In this document: piece after piece, positions 47,342 to 59,196 of the stretch
Layout: each line of letters starts with the position of its first letter
Numbering within the stretch: position 1 is the stretch's first letter
Assembly: GCF_963576675.1 (NCBI RefSeq)
Contig: NC_088910.1
Coordinates: forward strand, 28,708,531 to 28,772,530
DNA from: Euphorbia lathyris
Lineage: Eukaryota > Streptophyta > Magnoliopsida > Malpighiales > Euphorbiaceae
DNA: 64,000 nt
Reading direction: 5' to 3'
Made by a program: the position numbers and the translations under genes
The notes under the pieces: generated by a model
Told to the model about the DNA's origin: nothing
The model's database searches: none
What the model saw: only the letters and a program-made list of their open reading frames with translations

Positions 47342-50039
47342 ATGACCCAAACCCAAACTCAAGACCAATCCACCGAACTCGATAACTCCACCCGCAAACC
47401 CGCCGGAGCTACCGGAATGAGGCTCATTGTGCCACTTCAAGGTGTTGTTCAAGGTAGAGGCGGCTTGATATTGGGTTCTCTAATCCCTTGCGCTCTCTTC
47501 TACTTCTTCCAACTTTACCTTAAACGACATCGTTCTCCAAATCGCTCCTCCAATCCTCCCTCGCCTTCTTCTTCCTCTCCAAACTTGACGGAGATTCCGA
47601 GGACTTCTTCTCGGTCTAATCTATTAAGCCGGGTGTCTATTGGGCCGGTTCGGGTATCCAACCGGTCCATGTTAATAGCGAAACCAAATGAGTCGCCGTA
47701 CTATGTTGGCCTGGATAAGGTTTCTGAGAATCCTTTTGATAGAATAGCTAATCCCGATGGGATTATTCAACTCGGATTGTCTGAGAACAGAGTGAGTTTT
47801 TGTCCTTTGTTTCTCTTTTCATTTTCAGTATTTTTTTTTCAATAATCGTATGTTTTTGGTTATTTTAGTTGTGCTTTGATTTGATTGAGAAATGGATGGA
47901 GGAGAATCTGGCTGTTTCTATGAGTGGAACAGGCAGAGGTGATCTAAATTTGAATGGCATCGCAACATATCAGCCGTTTGATGGATTGTTGGAGTTGAAA
48001 ATGGTAAATTGAATTCTCCCATAACTTCCATTTATGGTTTGATTGTTTATACTTTCCATTTGGTTACTTAAATGATCAGCTATTAAGATTCTGAATGTGC
48101 TGTTGTGTTTGCATGGATTCTCTTTGATTGAAAATAAATCTTCTGTGAAAGGCTTATGCGGGTTCAATAGGGAATGAGAACAATGGGAATTTCGTTTGAT
48201 TGATATCCTAGGAAAATAAACTTTAGGGTGTGCTGGAAATCTACGACATAAAATGCTTTTAAAAAATAATATTTAGAAACAATTGCAATCAAGTTCAAAT
48301 CATTAATGTGATGACTGCACAGAAACATCTGGAATATGTTAATTCTCATGTCAATGGCCGTGTAGTGGATGATGTTCTATTAGTACAAGTCTTAGCTCAA
48401 CATCTATTAATTTCTTGTGCGACTAAAGTTTTAAAAGTGTATAATGCTATGGATGGCTTACTTTGATTGCATAAATTCTAGATTAAGGTGCAAGTGAGAA
48501 TCCATATAAGCTGGTGTTATATATAGTTTATTATTTAATACTCTGCATCTGGTTTTAGTTACGTAACTTACATTTTAGATAAGTGTTTATAAGAATCGAA
48601 TTTGAGGTTGTACCTTTGGAGCATATGGTTTGTGAAAAAAAAAAAAAATAGAGCATTTATGCTTGAGAGAAGATACATTTATTTAGCAAGAATTTTTCCT
48701 TTCTCTTACTGGTTCATAATAACGTTGGTGGAAGACCGGAAGTTATCTCTACTTCTAGTTGGCAGGACTGGAGATATGCTAAGTCTTCTGATTTCTCATT
48801 CGAATGACTTCTGCACCATAAAAATTTTGGAATTTTTGTATGCACGTCATTCCTGTGCATAATAACCAGCTATTTTCTAATGAAAATGACTATGTGCAGT
48901 TATTGTTTCAATCCTCTAATATTTCCATTCTGGATTTTGCAGGCTATGGCAGGCTTCATGTCTCAGGTTATGGGAACAGCAGTCTCATTTAATCCATCAC
49001 AAATAGTGTTAACTGCTGGTGCAACTCCTGCAGTTGAGATTTTATGCTTCTGCTTGGCAGACCAAGGAAATGCATTTCTTGTTCCAACACCGTATTACCC
49101 TGGGTAATTTAAGTACAACTCAGTTAGTGCATGAACAATTCGTTAAAATGAATTCTCCAAATTAAATAAAAAACCATTTGCAGATTTGATAGAGATATGA
49201 GATGGCGAACTGGAGTAGAGCTAATACCTGTCCACTGCCGCAGCACTGACAATTTCTTATTAAGTATTACTGCTCTTGAACAAGCATACAATCAGGCTAG
49301 GAAACGCGGAACAAAAGTTCGGGGGATATTGATTTCTAACCCCTCAAATCCTGTTGGCAATCTACTTCCACGAGAAACTCTCTATGATCTACTAGACTTT
49401 GCACGAGAGAAAAACATCCACATTATTTCTGATGAAATATTTGCTGGCTCTGTCTATGGAAATGATGAATTTGTGAGCATGGCCCAAATTGTCGAGGAAG
49501 AGGAATTGGACAAGAACAGGGTTCATATAATCTATGGGCTCTCTAAGGATCTTTCTCTTCCAGGATTTAGGGTTGGGGTTATATATTCATATAATGAAAG
49601 TGTCTTGACAGCTGCTAAAAGGTTAACTAGATTTTCTTCTATATCTGTTCCGAGTCAGAGGCTAGTAGTTTCAATGCTCTCAGATAAGAGATTCATTCAG
49701 GAGTATATTGAGACTAATAAGAGGAGGATTCGGAAAATACATAAATTATTTATTGAGGGTCTCAAGCAAATAGGAATTGAGTGTGCTGAAAGCAGTGCTG
49801 GCTTATATTGTTGGGCTGATATGAGTGCACTGATCCCCTCTTATGGTGAGAAAGGGGAACTTGACTTGTGGGATAAACTGTTGAATATTGCTAAAATCAA
49901 TGTAACTCCTGGATCAGCATGCCACTGCATAGAACCAGGATGGTTCCGGTGTTGTTTTACGAGTTTAACAGAAGAAGATATTCCTTTAGTCATAGAACGG
50001 ATTAGCAAAGTTGCAGAACTCTGTAAATCTCCTAGTTGA
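47342..50039 (+). CDS. ACS10/ACS12-type aminotransferase (ACC synthase-like)
   Basis: A fold-type I PLP enzyme. ACS10 and ACS12 of Arabidopsis are ACC synthase relatives reported to act as aminotransferases. Four exons: 47342-47791, 47869-48003, 48943-49103 and 49184-50039, 533 codons. The N-terminus has [20 protein letters not shown] then a hydrophobic segment ([13 protein letters not shown], about residues 47-59), as in this subgroup and unlike true ACSs, so the protein may be membrane-anchored. [58 protein letters not shown], and the PLP-lysine motif [15 protein letters not shown] are present, as is the Arg-bearing GWFRCCFT near the end. Intron 2 is 939 bp. Its 3' end faces the DUF688 gene. 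Confidence 0.93.
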
Positions 50040-50582
50040 AGCACTAGAAAGCTTATTTTCATCCAGACTCCCTATAAGGTTTAAGATAATACATTTTCAA
50101 TTAACTATCCATGGAGATGTGCAAAGAAAACTCCAAATTTTTATTTATTGGAATTGTATCAGATATTCAAAAGCATTCACATCGTGGAAGTTATAAAATG
50201 GTTACATCCCCATATACTGAATGTTGAAAGCTAAAACAAGTTGGTGAAGAAGTGCGCCTTGGAGACTGTGGACTACAAGACCAACTTATAACAGTTTAAG
50301 TAGATGGTGCCTCTTCCTCTGCAATCCTTCTAGCAAGTTGATGCCAGCTCCAAAGATGCAGCAGCCAAAAGCCTTCTTGTTTATTAATTCCTGCAACAGA
50401 TGCAATTAAGCAGTGAGAGAGATGTTTCTGAGCTTACAGAGAATAGCAAATGATTAATGTGTGGTTTCTAATAGTCAAGATGATGATGGGATTAAAATGC
50501 TTTTGCTCATGGCTTTAGTGGCTTCTCTGTATGGATTTTTCTTTGCAGTTCATCGATAACCTAGCATCTGAAAACAGTCTCC
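50040..50582. other. shared 3' region; possible extra exon of the minus gene
   Basis: The 543 bp between convergent stops. On the minus strand, after a good acceptor (TGTTGCAG at about 50393), 50392-50297 is open in two frames, one of them Trp-rich (FWLLHLWSWHQLARRIAEEE then a stop). It could be an alternative last exon or 3' UTR; no donor links it convincingly. Confidence 0.3.
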
Positions 50583-51497
50583 TTAATGACTCTGAAAAAC
50601 AAACAGCTTTTTCTTTCGTCTAAAGGCTGTGGTAACATATCTTTCTGAGAATTGAAGATTTACCATTGATAGATTCCGTTTTGCCATTTGAACAGCTTTT
50701 CGTTGGCAGCTCCTCCTTCGGCTCATCATTATCAGTTCTCCAAGAGTTGCTGGTCTCCTTGGCATGAAATCATCATCATTTGCTAGATTATACCTGTGGC
50801 TCTTTTCTTCAGGTAGAGAAAGGTAGCTTTCCTCAGAGCATGAAACATCCCCTAGAAAAGAAGTATTTGTTGCATATAATGGAAAGAGGCATTCCAAGAA
50901 AGAAGACCCTGCAAGGCTTGAAATTCCAGTTGCATAGCTGCTTCTGCTGCTATCAGTTTCAGAAGCAGGTGATGAGGGAGTTTCTAACTGTGCATTGATG
51001 TCCACTGTTAAGGAAGTTTCCAACACTGGAACAGCAGCAGAAAGAGCTAACGTTGATACAAGGCAATTCGCTGAGAGAGAATGTGTCGAGCTGAATGAAT
51101 CATCTGTTTCAAAACTGAATGATTGGAGATCCAAGTTGAGTAATCCATCCTCTTTACCATAGTTTTCATTGTCGTGCTCGCCTTCATTGTTGAACGTGTC
51201 TTCATTATGCCATTGAGAGTGCATAGGAGGTGAAGGTAAAGCCATGAAGTTAACCGGTGAAGTCATGGGTGGTGATTCTGTTGAGAAACACGAGAGCGGC
51301 TTCCCGGGCTTTTCCTCCCAGATAAATGGAACTGAGGCAATAAGCTTGACTGGAGATGGTAGAACTGGAGTAGTAGTTACTGAAGAAACCATTGGCCTCC
51401 AGTCCTTTTTAGCTACCCCGGGTTGATCTTCCCAGAGAAATGGAACTGATGGCGGTTCCCTGATGTATTTTCGCCTCGAGGATCCATAGTCTGCCAT
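50583..51497 (-). CDS. DUF688-type protein
   Basis: 304 codons in one exon. Residues 15-30 and 54-70 carry two copies of the VPFxWExxPG motif (PSVPFLWEDQPG and ASVPFIWEEKPG) that marks this plant family of unknown function. The middle is Ser-rich and acidic (SFSFETDDSFSSTHS). A conserved block near the C-terminus reads RPATLGELIMMSRRRSCQRK, followed by a basic tail. No signal peptide or membrane segment; the basic stretches would allow nuclear location, but that is a guess. The start is the first ATG, right before the conserved N-terminal motif. It lies tail to tail with the ACS-like gene. Confidence 0.85.
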   Translation of the reverse strand: MADYGSSRRKYIREPPSVPFLWEDQPGVAKKDWRPMVSSVTTTPVLPSPVKLIASVPFIWEEKPGKPLSCFSTESPPMTSPVNFMALPSPPMHSQWHNEDTFNNEGEHDNENYGKEDGLLNLDLQSFSFETDDSFSSTHSLSANCLVSTLALSAAVPVLETSLTVDINAQLETPSSPASETDSSRSSYATGISSLAGSSFLECLFPLYATNTSFLGDVSCSEESYLSLPEEKSHRYNLANDDDFMPRRPATLGELIMMSRRRSCQRKAVQMAKRNLSMVNLQFSERYVTTAFRRKKKLFVFQSH

Positions 51498-51934
51498 TGT
51501 GGGAACAAAATAGTCAGAAGTTATGATCCCTTTAATGCATTATCAATCATTTATATATTGCTGGAAACCTCGTAGTAGAGGTGTTTTAAGTTGTCATCTA
51601 AAACACCCATTTTTGCAATGAGATTAGGAATACCTGCTCCATCTAATTACGTAGATGCTTCTTGTAGGATTTGGTTGCCAAAATTGTTACTGAACACTAA
51701 CATGCTGCCCACATGAAAGTCCGACTGTGTTAACTGGATAAACTTGATTGATGGACTGGCTATTTCGTTATGGTTCGGGCCTCAAAGCCCAGTTTAACTT
51801 TCCTGTACAATGTTGATTAAGGTCGTAATTTTTTGTTTCTCTAGTCTGAATTATTTGCAAGTCCCAAGTTTTTAGACGCGAATTGGTCTAAGGATCTAAA
51901 ATAATATGGAATAAGGTCGAAGTTTGCCCTATTG
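51498..51934. other. intergenic, no gene
   Basis: Should contain the DUF688 promoter and leader (minus strand). No other signal recognised. Confidence 0.45.
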
Positions 51935-52134
51935 CGGAGTACACTATTGTGGTAGCCGAAACGGCGGATTCTCCGGCTACATTACAATACCTGGCTCCTT
52001 ATACAGGAGCAGCTCTGGCTGAATATTTTATGTACCGTGAACGACACACTCTAATCATTTATGATGATCTTTCCAAACAAGCGCAGGCTTATCGCCAAAT
52101 GTCTCTTCTATTACGAAGACCACCAGGTCGTAGA
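51935..52134 (+). pseudogene. atpA: plastid atpA fragment in the nucleus (NUPT)
   Basis: Encodes [19 protein letters not shown] and on through [16 protein letters not shown] and [18 protein letters not shown] to RRPPGR, the catalytic-core part of the plastid ATP synthase alpha subunit. It is about 65 codons of roughly 500 and lacks the Walker A region and both ends, so it is not functional here. It has intact codons, suggesting a fairly recent transfer. After CCAGGTCGTAGAATGTCTCT the frame leaves atpA at a second copy of ATGTCTCTTCT, implying a rearranged junction; I do not recognise the 3' partner (52135-52218). A mitochondrial relay cannot be excluded. Confidence 0.9.
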
Positions 52135-52218
52135 ATGTCTCTTCTTAACATACGAAATGATGCAATTTTACTCATAACATTACTAAATAAGATTAATTCT
52201 ACCCTACCCGAGGCATAA

Positions 52219-52904
52219 GATTTGAACAAATAAATTTATTGTTATTTATTTGATTTGTTATGGGATAAGGTTTCCCTAACGTTAGGGAGACAATAGCTAG
52301 AACTTACAAGTTGGAAGTTGATCAAATTGAATAAACTAGGCTGTAAAATAGCTAAAGTCCATAATTGGAGAATTGTTTGAATTCCATTGGGATTGAATTT
52401 AATTTTGATTTGATTTTGTTGATTTATTTTGAGTTGGATCATTTCCTCTTCGATTTCTTCCTTTAAATACCTTTCACGCTGGAGCCAGTAGCTATCATTC
52501 CCCATTACTTGTTTGTCCACTACCCACGTTCTCGGCAAGCTCCTTCGTGCATTAAGTTCTATAACCATTTCCTTGTTAACCCCTCTACGTGACCACTCAT
52601 GGTTTTTTTTACCATCATATCCTTCAATTCTACATCTTTTATGCTTTGACCACTTTGTTTTGAACTTACGTTGTTTGTTATTGTTGGGCTTTATTCTCGG
52701 GCTCTTTTTCTTTTCTTCCTCTTTTGGGCTCCTTTCAATGTTTATCTCTCCTCAATTAGTTATATTAATTGTATCTACCAATTAGTTTTATCTATTCTTA
52801 AAAGTAAAAAGAGAACTTAAACAAAAATACATTTGAAAAAAAAGTAAATTAATGTGTATGGATTGAATCAAAATGTTATATGTTATGGAACAATTTTTTT
52901 TTTC
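52219..52904. other. intergenic with a 16-bp palindrome
   Basis: TCCCTAACGTTAGGGA at 52273-52288 is a perfect palindrome. A 108-codon minus-strand frame (52242-52568) begins with ordinary-looking residues but matches nothing known and is not supported. Confidence 0.4.
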
Positions 52905-54052
52905 TTAAACATAATTTAAAATTACTAAATTAAAAATAGATCCAACATTTCATTTATTAAGAACTGTTCTTTAATTGTTTCAAAAAAAAAGAACTGTTCT
53001 TTAATTGAAGGCATATTAGAATTATGTTAATCGACTAGAACGGTGATTAGTTTGAAGTTTTTTTATCAACTCAATCTAATTTTTTATTTAAAAAAAAAAA
53101 AAAAACCAATCTAATTATTCTTAGGATTATTACTAATTTGACCATTTACATTTTTTGGAACAAGGTCCAATCAACTCCTGGAAAATGTAGTTAGTAATTA
53201 CTCGTATTAATTAATGAAAGAAAAAGTAAAGTTTCCTTGTTCGCGTTGCAATAGGAAATCGCAAGTTGCAACCGCCTTCAAATCAAACGAATCTTCTACA
53301 TATATTTAAAGTAGTACAAGATTTCCTTTTCCAACAATTATTTGGACTGCAATTCTCCTATCCTATATATCTATCTATTGATATAAAGTAGACCATCAGA
53401 ATCATTGAACCAGCGACAAAATTATTTGCAGAGAAAATTAAAAACAATGAACTCCGATAACACTTCAACGACGCAATCTCTGTGCGTAAAGGGATGTGGC
53501 TTCTACGGCGCATCAGAGAATCGTAATATGTGCTCAAAGTGCTACCAAGATTTTCTTAAACATGAGTTCATTAATAAATCTAGATCGGCTGAATCGCAGA
53601 AATCTGAATCAATCGAGAAGGCGATTACTGCTGAGATCGAAGAAAAGAGTGAGGTGATAATTGAAGAAGGCAGTCGGAGTGTGAGAAAGAATAGATGCGA
53701 GAATTGCAAAAAGAAGGTGGGTTTAACGGGATTCAAGTGCCGATGTGGGAAGCTTCTCTGTGGGATGCACCGTTATCCTCAAGAGCATTCTTGTGCCTTT
53801 GATTTCAAGGATTCCGATCGCCGGGTTTTGGCGAAACAAAATGTTCCTGTCAAGTCTGATAAATTGGATCGCAGAATTTGAAACATTTTGCTCTGTTTCT
53901 TTTTTAATTAACTTTTGTTCCTTTAGATTTAGTTACTTGTCTTGTTTATTTCCACAAATTCAATTTTTTTCTTCGGCAATACTAATGAATTATACAATTA
54001 ATTACAATTCTCATATCACGTTGTCTACTCTACCTTCTAGGAATTGAGTTGA
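52905..54052. repeat. SAP duplication block, copy 1
   Basis: Similar along its length to 56457-59876 once the insertions in copy 2 are removed, including about 500 bp upstream of the gene and about 150 bp downstream. Within it AAGAACTGTTCTTTAATTG occurs twice in tandem (about 52960-53010). Confidence 0.85.
53447..53881 (+). CDS. A20/AN1 zinc-finger stress-associated protein (SAP), copy 1
   Basis: 144 codons, no intron in the coding region, as usual for plant SAPs. The A20 finger (residues 11-32: CVKGCGFYG, then MCSKCY) has four Cys. The AN1 finger (about 84-121) has CENCKKK, CRCGKLLCGMHRYPQEHSC with all Cys and His ligands. The linker is Glu/Ser-rich. Plant SAPs are induced by abiotic stress, and some bind ubiquitin or act in ubiquitin transfer through A20; this role is inferred from family. 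The start is the first ATG and matches copy 2. A TATATAT at about 53370 may be the TATA box. Copies 1 and 2 differ at few residues. Confidence 0.95.
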   Translation: MNSDNTSTTQSLCVKGCGFYGASENRNMCSKCYQDFLKHEFINKSRSAESQKSESIEKAITAEIEEKSEVIIEEGSRSVRKNRCENCKKKVGLTGFKCRCGKLLCGMHRYPQEHSCAFDFKDSDRRVLAKQNVPVKSDKLDRRI

Positions 54053-54439
54053 GGATGGGATAAATTACATTATTGCTTTTCAATTTTGCTTTACTTTTAT
54101 CATCACTTTCAACTTCAAATTGAATATAATCCCTTTAAATGTTCATCGTTTTAATAGCATTTGAAGAACATCTTCAAAATACTCTTTTTATTAAAAAAAA
54201 TAAATTACAACTCTTCAAGTTATTATCTCTCCCTCTTTATTATTGAGAAATATCTCACCACTTCTAGTGTTTTTATTATTTTATTTTTTTAGTAATATCT
54301 CTCATCTCGTTATTGATAAATACAACAATATAACAATACATAATAATAATCCTTAAAATAATAATTTTAATAATAAAATAATAAATATGGTTAATTTCAA
54401 AAAATCCATGTAGTTACATTGATTTATAGATGGGTGACT
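54053..54439. other. AT-rich spacer
   Basis: Homopolymer- and TAA-rich; no gene. Confidence 0.5.
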
Positions 54440-56290
54440 GTGATTATCGTTAGAGGCAATCTACACTTGGTTGTTAATCAAAGTTGACCAAAGCTTGTTC
54501 CTTTTGATAAAGTTTTTAGATTATCTAAAAGAGAATGAATTCTCTCACAATGGACTCCTCTTTATACACCACAACACAATAATGTATCGGATAGGAGGAA
54601 CAACACTTTATTAGATATGGTGCATTTCATGATGGGCTCGACAACGATTCCAAAGTCGTTCTAGGGTTATGCCTTAAAGTGACATCTTCACCCTCGATAG
54701 AGTTTCAACTAAATCTGCCTCAACTCTATTCATGGGAATTTAGGGATGTTCAACGTACGTGAAGTGTATTGTATCAGATAAGCTAGAGGCTAAATCTGAT
54801 AAATGTGTCTTTATTGGATACCTAAAGAAATTGCGGGATAGTACTTTTACCATTTAGATGAACAAAAGGGGTTATATTCAAGTAGGAGATGATGACACCA
54901 GTCCTAGATGATGAGCCTACAAACTACGAGGACGTCCCCGTAGGTTTGTTAGGACTCGTCAAATCCCAGAGAGATATGGATTTCTAGTAGGAGATGATGG
55001 TACACCAGTCATAAATGATGATCCTAGAAACTACGAGGACGTCCTCAACAATCCAGACTCCAACAAATGGTTAGAAGCCATGAATACTGAAATGGACTTC
55101 ATGTAGCAAAACCAAGTTTGGACCTTCGTGGATCCACCTAAGGGAATTGTTCCGATAAGATGCCGATGGATCTTCAAGAAGAAGAGCGATAAGGACGGGA
55201 ATGTAAGTACCTATAAGGCACGACTAGTAGTCAAAGGATATCATCAAAGACAATGTGTTGATTATGATGAAACCTTTACTACTATAGCTATGTCGAAGTC
55301 CATTAGAATTATTCGTGTTATTACCGCTTATCATGGTTATGAAATTTGGCAAATGGATGTGAAAAGAACTTTCTTTAATAGAAATCTGCTTGAGAATATA
55401 TACATGATACAGTCTGGAGGTTTCATATTGAAGGATGCAAAGAGATTTTGCAAACTTCGAAGGTCCATTTATGGACCTAAGCAAACATCAATGAGTTAGA
55501 ACGAGCATTTTGATGAAACAATAAGGATTATGGTTTCGAGTAAAATTTTGACGAATCTTGTATATATAAGAAGATTAATGAGACTGTATTCCTAGTGTTA
55601 TATGTTGGTAAAATTCTTCCTATATGAAGTGACATCACATTTATGCAACCAGTGAAAGTTTTGATTGTCCACATACATACATTGACAAAGTGCTAAAGAG
55701 TTTTGCACTAGATCTGAAGTTGCCTTTGCTTTAAGCATGACGAGCCAATTTCAGGCCGAGGCGATGGTCATTAGATTGTTGTCAAGAACATTCTTAAGTA
55801 CTTGACAAAGACTAAAGATATGTTCCTAGTATATGGAGGTGGCGATCTGAAAGTTAAAGAATTTTCAGATGCCAATTATCATGCAGATGAGGATGATTAC
55901 AAATACCATATAGAATACATGTTTATTCTGGATAGGGGTACTGTTAGCTGGAAGAGTTCTAGATAAGGAACCGTAGCTGACTATACGACCAAATCAGAGC
56001 ATATATCAATTTGGAAGCGGCTAAAAGAGGGAGTGTAGGATAAAAGTTCATTACTGAACTAGGCGTGGTGCCTAAAATTGTTAATGAGATTAATAATGAA
56101 GCTATTACACAAGCTAAAGACATGCGATCTTATAATGCGTCAAAACACTATCTCAGATGCTACCATCTCAATAGGGAGATAATAGCTTGAGTAGATATGA
56201 GAATTAAAAGAGTACCAACCGAGGAAAACATAACAAACCCTTTTACAAAGGCCTTATCCTAGAAGGTTCATGAGACCCCTTTTACACGAA
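54440..56290 (+). pseudogene. Ty1/copia pol remnant
   Basis: Plus-strand fragments in copia order: end of integrase (TPLYTPQHNN, former TPQQN motif, about 54550-54600), the linker, RT with RCRWIFKKKSDKDGNVS and YKARLVVKGYHQRQCVDYDE in an open stretch at 55128-55499, then RNase H scraps to about 56280. Many stops and indels, no YVDD motif recognisable and no LTRs seen. It belongs to a different, older copia lineage from the Sirevirus-like element. Confidence 0.85.
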
Positions 56291-56550
56291 TTAAAGTTGC
56301 TTAAAATATCATTTAATTCTTGAAATTTTCATTTTGAGGTTATTATTGGTCAAATTCTGATAAAGTGGACCAAAATGTAAAATTTTGCAAACTACAAGAC
56401 TGTACTTATAAAAAAAATACCACATATACCCCAAAACCACATAACATCTATGTAATTAACCCTAATTTAAAATTACAAAATTAAAAATAAATCAAACATC
56501 TGTTGTTTAATTGAAGGCGTATTAGAATTAATCAAACACATGTCCCGATA

Positions 56551-58141
56551 AGGAAAAATTACAAAAATGGATCAAATGGGAGACCCATTTATATATTTAA
56601 CCTATTTACTCAACCTACTACATATCTAGACTGATTTTGTGTGACTTTTCCATAATACCCTCAATATTTACACGCGTCTCCCTCCCTCCCTCCCGTCTGG
56701 CTTCGCAGATTCGATATTATGCGAAGCCTGCGAAGCTAATGTTTGGGTTTACTTGATGAATTTAATTAGCATATGCGAAGCTTGTGAAGCTAATGTTTGG
56801 TTTACTTGATGAATTTAATTAGCATATGCGAAGCCTGAATGTGTTTTGAAGCTAATTCGTGAAGTGGTATATAACAAAAAATGCCAAACAACAACGGATT
56901 CTAACGTTAAAATCATAACATTATCAAAATTTACAACAAGATTGCCACAATAACAACATTAAAATCATAACATTATCAAAATTTAAAATAAGATTGCCAC
57001 AATAAACTCCTACAATCACTTCAAAGTGAATCTGACTAATCCGGTACCAATTTTGAAGCGGATGACTAATTTCTCTCTCTACAGGAAGTCCAGACCTTTT
57101 GGGATGAGAAATGGAAGTCCAGACCTTTTGGGATAGACGTGTCGCATGGTGCACATCAAGATTGGCACAATCTCTCCTAACCAATCATTTTAAAGTGAAT
57201 GTGCCAATCTTGAGGGAAATTTCTCCCTATACAGGAAGGAAAGTTATCTCCTCTGCATCCGAGGACGTCGCCTTCTAGAAAGGGATGTTATGTAATCGAC
57301 CACCTTCAGAAAAAATTAATCGTGTTAGGCAGGAAAAAAGACGATTTTGGCTTCGCGAAATGAGGATTAGCGAAGCATGCGAATGTAAATGTGTAGGGAA
57401 AGAGGTGATTTTACTTCGCTAATCGATGTTTTCGCGAGGTATGCGAAGTCTGAAACGTGACGATCTACATCGCATATCGATGCTTTCGCGAAGTCTGCGA
57501 GGAAAATCATGAACTTTTCTACTCGCAGACTTCACGAACTAATCGATTCACGAAGTAGATCGTCACGTTTCAGGCTCTTTCTCTTCGCAGATCTTCGTGA
57601 AATCACCGACTACGCAAAGTGTATTCATGGAAAAACGCAGAAAAAATAGCATATACTTACATTTTTCGTGCCTTTCACCCTTAAAAGCGACAATAACAAT
57701 ATGATAAACTGGAAAAAACGATGGAAAAAACGTAGAATAACCATTTATTTGATGGTAACAAGAAGAAACAAACCAAGTAATGAGTAGGAACAGGAAGATG
57801 AAGAACCATGGCTTCGTTTTCTAGGATTAGGAAGTTGCAGAATCAAGAGATGAAGAGAGAAAAAAGAGAGATTCATTGTGATTTGACGAAAAGATGCAGA
57901 TTTCGTGCAATTTAAAGGAAGATAGGAAGATCAAAAGTTTTCGAATCATTAATGGAGGAACCAACAGCCGTTCGCGCACCCAAGGAGAAGGGGGGAGAGA
58001 ACGTTCGCATAAGGGGAAGTGAGAAAGTTAGAGATATTATGAGAAAGTCACACAAAATCAGTCTAGATATATAATAAGGTTGAATAAACAGGTTAAATAT
58101 GTAAATGAACCGCCCATTTAACCTAGTTTTGTAATTTTCCC
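56551..58141. mobile_element. non-autonomous foldback MULE, full length
   Basis: Inverted ends of about 110 bp (AGGAAAAATTACAAAA / TTTTGTAATTTTCCC outermost, CTAGACTGATTTTGTGTGAC shared inside), flanked by GTCCCGATA and GTCCCAATA (9 bp, one mismatch). Internal features: 63-bp tandem units with GCGAAGC...ACTTGATGAATTTAATT (56719-56840), a ~50-bp duplication (56900-57003), a 27-bp duplication (57082-57130), and a GC-rich foldback at about 57440-57580 (GAAACGTGACGATCTAC and its inverse). No transposase frame. Confidence 0.92.
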
Positions 58142-58332
58142 GTCCCAATAATTGACTAGGATTAATACTAATTTGGCCATTTACATTTTATTGGGACAAG
58201 ATCCAATCAACTCCTATAAAATGTTGTATATTAAATATTAATTAAAGAAAGAAAAAGTAAAGTTTCCTTGTTCGCGTTGCAATAGGAAATTGCAAGTTGT
58301 AACCGCCTCAAATCAAACGAATCTTCTATATA

Positions 58333-58508
58333 CAGTAGAACCTCTATATAGGAATACTCTATATTAGAATAACCTTCCAATTGTTATACAAAAGTTTGGT
58401 CCTAAGTGCTGAGAGTCTTTGTTATACCAACCTCTATATAGGAATAACCTCCCCATTGTTATACAAATAGTCCGGTCCTAAGTGTATTCCTATATAGAGG
58501 TTTTACTG
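58333..58508. mobile_element. Emigrant-like MITE in the SAP copy-2 promoter
   Basis: Ends CAGTAGAACCTCTATATAGG and CCTATATAGAGGTTTTACTG, inverted, 176 bp, flanked by TA on both sides. An internal duplicate of the end (ACCTCTATATAGGAATAACC) lies in the middle. The TIR is that of Emigrant MITEs mobilised by pogo-type transposases. Absent from copy 1. Confidence 0.93.
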
Positions 58509-58662
58509 TATATCTAAACTAGTACTATAAGATTTCCTTTTCTAACAATAGTTTGGACTGCAATTCTCCTGTCCTATATATATATATCTATCTATTGATA
58601 TTCATAGACCATCAGAATCATTGAAGCAGCGACAAAAATATTTGCAGAGAAAATAAAAAACA

Positions 58663-59097
58663 ATGAATTCCGGTAATAGTTCAACGACGCAATCTCTGTG
58701 CGTAAAGGGATGTGGTTTCTTCGGTACATCTGAGAATTGTAATATGTGCTCAAAGTGCTACCAATATTTTCTTAAACACGAGCTCATTAATAAATCTAGA
58801 TTGGCTGAACCGCAGAAATCTGAATCAATCGAGAAGGCGAGTACTGCTGGGATCGAAGAAAAGAGTGAGAGGATAATTGAAGAAGGCAGTCGGAGTGTGA
58901 GAAAGAATAGATGCGAGAATTGCAAGAAAAAGGTGGGTTTAACGGGATTCAAGTGCCGATGTGGGAAGCTTCTCTGTGGTATGCACCGTTATCCTCAAGA
59001 ACATTCTTGCGCCTTTGATTTCAAGGATTCCGATCGCCGGATTTTGGCGAAACAAAATGTTCTTGTCAAGTCTGATAAATTGGATCGCAGAATTTGA
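58663..59097 (+). CDS. A20/AN1 zinc-finger stress-associated protein (SAP), copy 2
   Basis: 144 codons, colinear with copy 1. A20 Cys residues (CVKGCGFFG, MCSKCY) and the AN1 ligands (CENC, CRCGKLLCGMHRYPQEHSC) are all kept; an extra Cys replaces Arg in SENCNMC. The AN1 half is nearly identical to copy 1, and the differences cluster in the A20 half and the linker (for example F-to-L, S-to-L, E-to-G, V-to-R), so selection may differ between halves. A MITE sits about 155 bp upstream of the start and another about 100 bp after the stop, so expression may differ from copy 1. Confidence 0.95.
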   Translation: MNSGNSSTTQSLCVKGCGFFGTSENCNMCSKCYQYFLKHELINKSRLAEPQKSESIEKASTAGIEEKSERIIEEGSRSVRKNRCENCKKKVGLTGFKCRCGKLLCGMHRYPQEHSCAFDFKDSDRRILAKQNVLVKSDKLDRRI

Positions 59098-59196
59098 AAC
59101 ATTTTGCCCTTTTTTTTTCATTAATTTTTGTTCTTTTAGATTTAGTTACTTGTCTTGTTTATTTCCACAAATTCAATTCTTTGTTTCTCAATACTA

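Noticed and set aside
52242..52568. 108-codon minus-strand ORF near the plastid fragment
   Set aside because: No recognised domain, no splice or promoter support, and it runs across a palindrome and AT-rich sequence.
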